Positions 56,580 through 64,000 of a stretch of 64,000 bases of DNA are shown one piece after another (within the stretch, counting starts at the first letter, position 1; every line of letters begins with the position of its first letter). The translations under genes and the position numbers were made by a program. Origin of the DNA: Shinisaurus crocodilurus. Taxonomy: Eukaryota; Chordata; Lepidosauria; Squamata; Shinisauridae. Under the pieces are notes generated by a model that worked only from the letters and a program-made list of their open reading frames with translations, was not told the origin of the DNA and did no database searches. The DNA is taken from the NCBI GenBank assembly GCA_021292165.1, contig CM037888.1, positions 33,871,091-33,935,090 of the forward strand, read 5' to 3'.

Positions 56580-56943
56580 GCACAGGATGGGATCCCGAGC
56601 AAGATCCTGGCTACGACATTGTTCACCCTGTCAAGGTGGATGAGAGGGGTGTCTTCATCTCCTACAACCTGTCGCACCGTGTGCTCTCCAAGAGGGCCCT
56701 TTTCGCCCAGAATCACCCGCTCGCTTTCTACACGTTGTACCACAGGGGGCAGCAGCTGAGATTCAACCTGAGTGTGAACAGCCACCTCCTGGCTCCCTGG
56801 TTTCGTTAGCGAGAAACGCTACGGAGGCATCGCTCACTGCCAAGATCCAGGCTTACAACCAGAACTCATGTCACATGATTGGGTCGGTTCAGAACCAGGA
56901 GCAAGAAACAGGATTGGCTGCTCTTAGCACATGTGATGGGCTG
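56580..56943 (+). CDS. ADAMTS7: ADAMTS7 coding exon 2 (propeptide), two apparent frameshifts
   Basis: Acceptor TTTACTGCAG. Encodes the ADAMTS7-type propeptide: DIVHPVKVDERGVFISYNLS, then FYTLYHRGQQLRFNLSVNSH and LLAP. After LLAP the frame reads WFR and stops at 56807-56809, whereas family members continue GFVSE; one extra T near 56798 explains this. In the next frame VSEKRYGG is read, and a second extra base near 56838 is needed to reach the conserved cysteine-containing SCHMIG and the final GLAALSTCDGL before donor GTAAGT at 56944. Length 364 is two more than phase allows. Either assembly errors or a broken allele. Confidence 0.9.
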
Positions 56944-57762
56944 GTAAGTGTCTCTGGTGCCGCTGTCTTTATGGCTTGGAGGCAGACACGGTGCCTGGCC
57001 CTTGATCTGTTGCAGACCTGGGACCTTCCCCAGTGGCGAGATCAAGTGCCGTTAACTGGCTCTCACTCAGCATTCCTCCACTGTTACGTTTTGTACAACA
57101 TCTGGTGCAGTGGCTGTTCTGTAATGATACGTCTCTTGTCCTTTTCAGACTCCGTTTTTAATAAACACGTGTGTCATTTTTAGAGACTGAGCTTCAGAAA
57201 CAAACAAGAATGCCACACACATGCCCTGGAATTTTTGCAGAGGGTTTCATATGAAACACACACCCACGTGACTCCGTTATCCGAGATGCTGGAGTCCTCA
57301 TTCTGCTCTCATCCTGCTTATTCCCCCAGTGTGTTTTCTCAGGGAGGAAAATAATCAAGGGGCTGGTAAAGCCATGATCCTGGAAAGATTCCTTCTACGC
57401 AGCTATGAGAGTCAGTCAACAGACTTGTGGAAGTGGAGTCTGGGGAGGGAAAGATCCTGCCTCTTTAGCAGGATCCAAACCTATCTTGCTGGCTTTGGCA
57501 GGTTTTCCAGTCCCCAGTCTAAGCACTAGGGGGAAAACCCAAAGTTCCAGGGAGTTGCCAACTTTTTAACAACTCTGCTGTTAAAGGCACAAGAGCAATG
57601 CCTATTAAAAAAAAAAAGTTGGCAAAGCTAGGTTGGAGAGAGAGAAAGAGACTGGGTTCGTATGACACAACAACAACCCACGGAAGCTTTAAGCCACCCT
57701 GGGTTAAGCGTGTTGTCTAAACCAGCCATGGTTTTGTCAGGGTGGCTTACGTTTGGGTTATC

Positions 57763-58445
57763 CAGGCTTGGGTAAGGCTAAAAGTGCTTCTCCCCCCTCT
57801 TTTTAAAGGGAAACAGAGGTGCCTTTAAAAAGGGTTGTTTTTTTGTGAGTACCTTTAAAAAGCTGAGTTTGAGTTGGGACAGGGGATTTGGTCTGGGGCA
57901 TACTCAGTCCAAATCCATCCAATTCCCACTCAAAAACCCCTTTTTAAAGGGACCACAAGTTTTCATAGCTAGCTGTCAAACTTGGTTTCCCTTTAAAAAG
58001 GCGGGGAAGCACTTTGCGCCTACCTGAGCCTGTAGAGCAGGGCTCTTCAACCTTGGGTCTCCAGGTGTTGCTGGACTACAGCTCCCAGAATCCCTTGCCA
58101 TTAGCCATGCTGGCTGGGTATGCTGGGAGCTGTAGGCCAGCAACATCTGGGGACCCAAGGTGGGAGAGCTCTGCTCTACAGGCTCAGGTAGGCGCAAAGT
58201 GCTTCCCCGCCTTTTTAAACGGAAACAGAGTTTGACAGCTAGCTATGAAAACTTGTGGTCCCTTTAAAAAGGGGTTTTTGAGTGGGACTTGGATGGATTT
58301 GGATTGAGTATGCCCCAGACCAAATCCCCTGACCCAACTCAAACTCAGCTTTTTAAAGGTACTCACAAAAAAACCCTTTTTAAGGGACCTCTGTTTCCCT
58401 TTAAAAAGAGGGGGGGAGAAGCACTTTTAGCCTTACCTGAGCCTG
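57763..58445. repeat. 683-bp near-perfect palindrome centred on a hAT MITE
   Basis: Left arm (57763-58037) and right arm (58174-58445) are reverse complements at high identity: for example CATACTCAGTCCAAATCCAT (left) against ATGGATTTGGATTGAGTATG (right), and GGCGGGGAAGCACTTTGCGC against GCGCAAAGTGCTTCCCCGCC. A family B hAT MITE (58038-58173) forms the centre. It lies in ADAMTS7 intron 2. Confidence 0.92.
58038..58173. mobile_element. hAT MITE family B at the palindrome centre
   Basis: CAGGGCTCTTCAACCTTGGG to the terminal GAGAGCTCTG, 136 bp, same family as 20995-21130. Its flanking octamers, CTGTAGAG and CTCTACAG, are inverted and not direct repeats. Confidence 0.9.
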
Positions 58446-58779
58446 TAGAGGATCAGGACTAAGTCCTAAATTCCCCCCCCCCCCCCGGACTAAAGGGAGA
58501 ATCCAAAAAAGATAAGGAACTTGCTATGAATGGGGTGTAAATCCTGAAAAACACCCCCTTTCACGAAAAGCTCCCTTGCAGCTTGGTTTTCTCTTGACAG
58601 CTTGTCTTCTGTGAGTTGTCAAGAGAAAGGGGGGGGAGGGGAGGGAAATAAATGTTGGGCCTGTTCTGGGATCACTCTCTTTTGGTGCGAAAATGGGCGG
58701 GGTTTTTTTTTTTTTGGCAATTTATACCCGTTCTCGGCAAGATCCTTATCTTTTTTGGTTTCCCCCCTTTAGTTTCCAT

Positions 58780-59690
58780 GGTGGGGGGGGGGATTTTGAC
58801 TTTGTCCCGAGCCTCTATGGACTCAAGTAAGGCTAAAAAGTGCTCCCCCCCCTTTAAAGGGGGGGGAGCCCCTACCTTCCTAATCACCTGCTCCCATCAG
58901 TGGTTCATGCCTTGGTCTTCTCTCGCCTAGACTACTGTAATGCGCTCTACGTGGGGTTACCCTTGAAGACGGTCCGGAAGCTTCAGCTGGTACAGAACGC
59001 GGTGGCTCGCCTGATTAAGGGCAGCCACCGGCGTGATCACATCACGCCAGTGCTTAATGAGTTGCACTGGCTACCAGTTGCTTGCCGAGCCGAATTCAAG
59101 GTGTTGGTTTTGACCTTTAAAACCCTACACTGCTTCGGCCCAGCTTATCTCAAGGAGCGCCTCCAGCAACATCAAGTAGGCCGCTCAACAAGGTCTGCCA
59201 CGGACGGCCTTCTCCTTATTCCATCAGCCAGAGCAGCCAGGCTGGTGGGGACTAGGAAGAGGGCCTTCTCTGTGGCGGCCCCCACATTATGGAACTCCCT
59301 CCCTAGTGACCTTCGCCATGCCCCCTCCGTGATGAGCTTCCGCCATGCATTAAAAACATGGCTGTTCAGGCGGGAATATGGGGTGGGTTAGGTTTTTAAT
59401 GAGAATTTTTTATATTGTTTTAATTATTATATTGTTTTTTTATTGTATTTTGATTGTACATCGCCCAGGGTGGCCGGGTGACCGGCCAGATGGGCGATTG
59501 ATAAATATAATAAATAAATAAATTAAATAAATAAATAAATTAAAGGGAAACAGTTTGACAGCCAAGTGTCAAAACGGCAGGATTCCTTTAAAAGGGTTTT
59601 TTTTGAGTGGGACAGGAGGGGCAGGTTGGACTGGGAGAGACTCAGAGGTGTGTCCCAGTCCAAACCCAACCAAGTGTTGTGTGGTCCTGC
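58780..59690. repeat. Diverged relative of the palindrome arm, split by L2
   Basis: Pieces GTAAGGCTAAAAAGTGCTCC (58828) and GGGAAACAGTTTGACAGCCA (about 59545), then TTGAGTGGGACAGG and CCCAGTCCAAACCCA, match the palindrome arm in the same order. The L2 insertion at 58876-59535 separates them. Confidence 0.6.
58876..59535 (+). mobile_element. L2-type LINE 3' end, 5'-truncated
   Basis: Open frame from 58900 to 59391 (163 residues) with SRLDYCNALYVGLPLK and the C-terminus ALKTWLFRREYGVG, then the terminal CCAGATGGGCGATTGATAAA and TAAATAAATAAA tail. Confidence 0.93.
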
Positions 59691-59992
59691 CCAGAAGGTG
59701 TTAATTGCTAACTGTGCTGCATCTGCTTGAGCAGCTCTTGTGAACAAAAGAGTCTGTCTGTGCTTGTTCGAAGGGGCTGGCAGTTCTGCTGTGCTCTCCA
59801 TGATGGATGCAGCATGGCCACGGGGTTACGTTCCCCCACACACACACACGCTTTTTGCTCCTGAATGTCTCCCAATTTGGACCAAACAGGCTGAAACCTA
59901 TGTGTGTTTGCCATCACTGTACAACGATTTTTGCAAACTCTTAACCAGTGCGGGTGGAATGCATCTTGGCGATTACTTTTTGTCCTCTCCAG

Positions 59993-60194
59993 AAAGGAGT
60001 CTTCCGGCTGGCTAATGAAGACTTCTTTATCGAGCCGCTGGCTCCAAGCAACCCGAGTGGGGAGAGGAAAGCCCACTCCCACAGGGTCTATAGACGCCAC
60101 ATTCCAGAGTATGAGGCAGAAGAGCTCATTTCGGTAGCGAGCACGACGCGAGACAGGAAACAGCCGGCCATGGTCAGGATGTGTGGCGTGCAAG
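59993..60194 (+). CDS. ADAMTS7: ADAMTS7 coding exon 3 (propeptide)
   Basis: Acceptor TCCTCTCCAG, then KGVFRLANEDFFIEPLAPSN, RVYRRHIPEYEAEE and MCGVQ, ending with one base of the next codon at donor G|GTAATT. KGVF.L.NED.FIEPL is a conserved ADAMTS7/12 propeptide block and CGVQ carries the propeptide cysteine. Frame intact, 202 bases, phases fit exons 2 and 4. Confidence 0.95.
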
Positions 60195-60344
60195 GTAATT
60201 TTTCCCTAGGTTTTAAATAATTTGTAAGAACTATTATGCTAGAAAGCCTCCTAACTGCTGAGCTTCCATCATGCGCTTGCCTCCCCAAGATTTAAGGCTG
60301 CAACATCTTGTCTTGTCCTCAGTGGATAGAGTGAGGAATGTTTG

Positions 60345-61012
60345 ACTCCAGCGAATTGTTGTAGATCACAAGCTGAATATGAGCCAGCAATGCGATGTGG
60401 CTGCAAAGAAGGCAAATGCTATTTTGGGCTGCATTAATACAAGTATAGCTTCCAAATCACGGGAAGTGATAATTCCCCTTTACTCGGCACTGATTAGGCC
60501 TCATCTTGAGTACTGCGTCCAGTTCTGGGCACCACACTTTAAGAAGGACGTAGACAAACGAGAGGCTTCAGAGGTGGGCAACAAGGATGATAAAGGGACT
60601 GGAAACAAGGCCCTATGAGGAGAGACTGAAAGAACTGGGCATGTTTGGCCTTCAGAAGAGGAGACTGAGGGGAGATAGGATCGCACTCTTCCAGTACTTG
60701 AAGGGATGTCACACAGAGGAGGGCCAGGATCTCTTCTCAGTTTGCAGGACACGGAATAATGGGCTCAAGTTACAGGAACCCAGATTCCACCTAAACATCA
60801 GGAAAAAATTCCTGACTGTCAGAGCAATAAGACAATGGGATCAACTACCTAGGGAGGTGGTGGGCTCTCCCACTCTGGAGGCATTAAAGGTGCAGCTGGA
60901 CAGCCATCTGTCAGGGATGCTTTGACCTGGATTCCTGCATTGAGCGGGGGGTTGGACTCGATGGCCTTGTAGGCCCCGTCCAACTCTACTTTTCTATGAT
61001 TCTATTTGAGAA
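60345..61012 (+). mobile_element. CR1 LINE 3' end, frameshifted
   Basis: [20 protein letters not shown] and [20 protein letters not shown] up to about 60590, then a frameshift into [20 protein letters not shown] and the CR1 terminus (PTLEALKVQLDSHLSGML, ATTCTATG-type end at about 60995). Confidence 0.92.
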
Positions 61013-61575
61013 CCATCACTATGTATCCCCACGTGGCCAAAGTTGACATGACATTCATTCAGCAAAAGTAATTAATGTGCATGTTTTTTAAAATGTAAGT
61101 AGCAGCTGGGGGAGGGGAGCATCAGGACCGGGGGGGGGGAGGCAGGGGCAGGGGGAGATTAAACTCCAGCACAAAGATCATTTGCAGCCGTGGAAAAATC
61201 TAAAGGGGAAAAAGGCAGCTGTGCAAGTAGATCTGGTTCCCAACAGGTTAATCAAGGGAAATGTCTAATGTTCCTTAATACAAATTGCGTGGGACAAGTT
61301 TTTTTGCTGCACAACTTAACCCAAACAGTTTTTACTAAGAAGTATTAAATATTGGGAACCAGTTCTACTTGTGAAGCTGTCTTTTCTGTCAACGTATTAA
61401 ACTCGCTCAGCCCTGCTGCTGTTTACATTTTTAAAAGTGTGAATGCACTCAGCTTCTACAACTGAGGTTATGTCCAGTTGGCTGTTGCCTTTCTTTTCTC
61501 TAGAATAAACATGCCCAGTTCCTTCATTCTCCGAATCTGAATTAAACGCAATGCAATGGGTTTGGACCTCTAAAG

Positions 61576-61648
61576 CAGCCTTCCCCAGCCTGGTGCCTCC
61601 CAGATGTGTTGGAGTTGCCTCTGGATGTTACTAGGTTGGGGAAGGCTC
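61576..61648. mobile_element. Short hAT MITE, 73 bp, perfect 8-bp TSD
   Basis: CAGCCTTCCCCAGCCTGG to TTGGGGAAGGCTC, flanked by exact CTCTAAAG (61568-61575 and 61649-61656), the same octamer used by the copy at 20995. Confidence 0.88.
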
Positions 61649-61664
61649 CTCTAAAGGAGTAGAT

Positions 61665-61730
61665 CAGTGTTCTCCAACCTTGGGTCCCCAGATGTTTTTG
61701 GCCTACAACTCCCAGCATGCTCCAGCCAGT
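61665..61730 (+). mobile_element. hAT MITE family A, half copy
   Basis: CAGTGTTCTCCAACC and following arm to CAGCATGCTCCAGCCAGTG, without the reverse arm. A further repeat (GAGGATGCTGGACTAGGTAG) follows at 61747. Confidence 0.75.
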
Positions 61731-62009
61731 GCCACTGTGAGAAAGAGGATGCTGGACTAGGTAGGCCTTTAGCCTGGTCCAACAAGGCTCTTTTTTATGT
61801 TCTTCTAGGTAGGAGGTAGGCAGAAGCAGTTCCAGAACCAGTGACAATTCAGAATTGGGTCTGAACAGATAGATAACTGGGTGGGACAAAACAGGAGCTT
61901 AGCAAAGGTTGTGACAGTTCAATCAGAAATTGTTTTCTAATTGAACTGTTATAACAGTCAATTTCTTTTAATACAGGAGACTTCTAAAATTACCTGGGCT
62001 TGTCATGCT

Positions 62010-62595
62010 GGAGCTGCTTTTGAAGGGTATTTAGAAGCTTCAGCTGGTCCAGAATGCTATGAGCTGGGTGGGAGCATTTGCCTCACTTGTTACAACCACT
62101 TCATTGGCTGCCAGTCCGTTTCCAGGTCCAGCCTTTAAAGCTCTAAACCAGTGTCCTCCAACCTTGGGTCCCCAGATGTTTTTGGCCTACAACTCCCAGC
62201 ATGCCCCAGGGGAACATGGCTCTAAACAGCTCAGGGCCCGCAAACGGACTCTCCGTCTGCTAATGAAAAACTGGAGAAGCTCTCCAGTGCATGTCCCGGA
62301 TATCAGGCCTCCTCAGTTTCCATGCCTGCGCTTTGCAATGCCCTGGCACCTTCGCAGGCCCACTTCACTCCCTCTGCGTTTGCCTGCTGATGCTGTGTCA
62401 AGCTTTCTCATTCTGTCAGGTGTTTGATCTTTTGACTTGCTGTTTTTTTAATCTGCTAAATTTTAATCTTGTATTTTATCTGAAATAGTATGCCTGCTGT
62501 TTTATTATTCTATTGTTTTTGTAAAATATTAGTATGTCTTATTCATCTGTTTTGTAAGCTACTTCAAGCATTTTTAATGGATACAGTAGGTAGAA
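62010..62595 (+). mobile_element. Old L2-type fragment with embedded half MITE
   Basis: Blocks around AGCTTCAGCTGGTCCAGAAT and CACTTGTTACAACCACTTCA resemble L2 C-terminal RT. A family A MITE half sits at 62149-62210. A LINE-like AT-rich 3' region follows to about 62595. Confidence 0.65.
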
Positions 62596-63316
62596 ATAGA
62601 AATCTTCTTTAGGCCCTAAATTTTGGGACAAAGAGGTAGAGGCCTCCTCTTCTTGAGTGAAATGTAAAATTGCGAAGCCTCCGTTGCTTGTAATGAACTC
62701 CTAAACATTTGGATACAGCACAGAACAGCATTTTCTGAATTTTTGGAGGGGCGTTGTTTCTTCTAAAGTCCTTCTTTCAGCATATAATTGACTGTGACCG
62801 TGGTTCCAAGACGGTAAGAGAGAGGAGACTGTATGCAAGATGGCACGGTCACGGCAGTCTACTCCCCATAGGGCAATTGCTTCTTCGCGCCCTCCTGGTC
62901 CCAATAACCTTCATCTATGTTGCCGCTGAAGAACCTCTGGAGCAAATTGGGTGATGTCTCGGGTGGATTTTGTTTCAATATGAGCCTCTCACCCTGCCAG
63001 GCAGTCTCTGAAGTGTAGAATTCACTTCAGGTCATGACGGTGATTAGAAACGGATGCAATTCCCTCGCTGAAAACTCTTTCCTTTCAAAGCCAGCCTTAC
63101 TTGTGTGTAAGCCACTTTTAAAATCAGGTTTTGGAAGCTTTTCATCTGCACACTGGGCCCTTGAGACTGTTCAGACCAAAGGGGAACAAGTTCCAGATTC
63201 CAGCCGTGCACGGGACTTGGCAACAACCTGCCAGGTGGGTGGTGGAACGGACCTTGGATGTTGAGGGGAGGGTGAAAGATCACAATCCTGGAGCAGAGTG
63301 GGAAGAGGGCATAGAG

Positions 63317-63451
63317 CAGTGTTCTCCAACCTTGGGTCCCCAGATGTTTTTGGCCTACAACTCCCAGCATGCCCCAGCCAGCTACGCTGGCTGGGGCATG
63401 CTGGGAGTTGTAGGCCAAAAACATCTGGGGACCCAAGGTTGGAGAACACTG
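63317..63451. mobile_element. hAT MITE family A, complete
   Basis: CAGTGTTCTCCAACC to GGTTGGAGAACACTG, flanked by GCATAGAG (63309-63316) and GCATAGAT (63452-63459), 7 of 8 matching. It lies 133 bases upstream of ADAMTS7 exon 4. Confidence 0.9.
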
Positions 63452-63583
63452 GCATAGATGGTCCCAGGTCCCTGTCCAAGGTAGACAGATACCTCCGGGC
63501 TGACCCTGACTGGCTTGTACTCCAGTGGGGTTCCTGGCATCGTAAGACCTTTCTCCTCCTCCTCCTCCTCCTCCAATTCCAAG

Positions 63584-63771
63584 AAAGCCTTGAGAACTCC
63601 GAGAAGCGGAGAGAAAAGTGGGAGGAGAAGCAGCAGAGGAAGCGGCGGCTCAAGCAGCGCTCCGTCAGCAAGGAAAAATGGGTGGAGACTCTGGTGGTGG
63701 CCGACACCAAGATGGTGGAGTACCATGGCAGTGATAATGTTGAGAAATACGTCCTGACTGTCCTGAACATG
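63584..63771 (+). CDS. ADAMTS7: ADAMTS7 coding exon 4 (furin site, catalytic domain start)
   Basis: Acceptor is a CTC-rich tract ending TTCCAAG. Reads [18 protein letters not shown], then a basic RRLKQR furin-type site, then [20 protein letters not shown] and KYVLTVLNM to donor G|GTGAGT at 63772. [15 protein letters not shown] after the furin site is the start of the metalloprotease domain and is close to ADAMTS7 (also similar in ADAMTS12). Frame intact. The remaining exons, including the zinc-binding HEXXH region, lie past the window end. Confidence 0.95.
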
Positions 63772-64000
63772 GTGAGTGCCATGGGGAGGTGGAGGTTATT
63801 GTGTTTTTTTTCAGGATCGGTGCAGGCTGTTTCCAACTTGAAGCACCCAATGGCGCGCCAGGTTTTTCAGAAGTGCCGAGGAGGATCCGTTGTCCGCTGC
63901 TGAGCGACCAACGGCCAGATTATGTTGAATTACGTTGGTCCTGTGGAGTGCGTGCTCTGGGATGCACATGCAGGACAAGGCAGGGTGGGGGGCTCCCTTT

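Noticed and set aside
56498..56809. ADAMTS12 instead of ADAMTS7
   Set aside because: The propeptide and pro-catalytic wording, together with head-to-head MORF4L1, fit ADAMTS7. ADAMTS12 is the next best candidate and cannot be fully excluded from four exons.
63317..63451. CRISPR-like or tandem palindromic repeats across the window
   Set aside because: The repeated palindromes are dispersed hAT MITEs with target duplications. There are no regularly spaced spacers and the DNA is vertebrate.

Overview
This window is vertebrate nuclear DNA, almost certainly from a squamate reptile and most likely a lizard. Evidence: long introns with canonical GT-AG sites, CpG islands at first exons, and a repeat landscape of CR1 and L2 LINEs, Sauria-type tRNA SINEs, chimeric 5S-rRNA/CR1 SINEs, and many hAT and Tc1/mariner-type MITEs. 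Nothing looks prokaryotic or viral apart from solitary LTR-like sequences. || Three host genes are recognised. (1) About 11.67-11.74 kb, minus strand: first coding exon of a UACA-like gene inside a CpG island (about 11.1-12.3 kb). Its intron 1 would fill the left 11.6 kb, which holds only repeats. (2) 26.7-42.84 kb, minus strand: complete MORF4L1 (MRG15), 12 coding exons joined by me from splice sites, agreeing in length and phase with the 323-residue isoform except for one apparently missing base in a 25-base exon. Its CpG island covers about 42.3-43.65 kb and its poly(A) signal lies at 26.72 kb. (3) 53.77-63.77 kb and beyond the right edge, plus strand: first four coding exons of ADAMTS7 (signal peptide, propeptide, furin-type site, start of the metalloprotease domain). 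Exon 2 carries two apparent one-base insertions. MORF4L1 and ADAMTS7 are head to head, as in human; UACA next to MORF4L1 is not the human arrangement. || Layout: 0-11.6 kb presumed UACA intron 1 (L2, CR1, Sauria SINE, 5S/CR1 SINE). 12.3-26.7 kb intergenic (SINE, solo LTR, second LTR-like block, broken minus-strand LINE carrying younger insertions, L2, foldback element). 26.7-42.8 kb MORF4L1. 42.8-53.7 kb the divergent intergenic interval (L2 copies, split 5S/CR1 SINE, GC-rich island at 47.0-48.1 kb, 908-bp hAT derivative). 53.7-64 kb ADAMTS7 5' half, with a 683-bp palindrome in intron 2. || The most interesting points are the chimeric 5S/CR1 SINE, the palindrome centred on a hAT MITE, a 58-base sequence present both in MORF4L1 intron 1 and inside a SINE 5 kb away, a possible frame-preserving 54-base cassette exon in MORF4L1, the ADAMTS7 exon 2 frame lesions, and UACA-MORF4L1-ADAMTS7 linkage mirroring RAI14-ADAMTS12 linkage in human.
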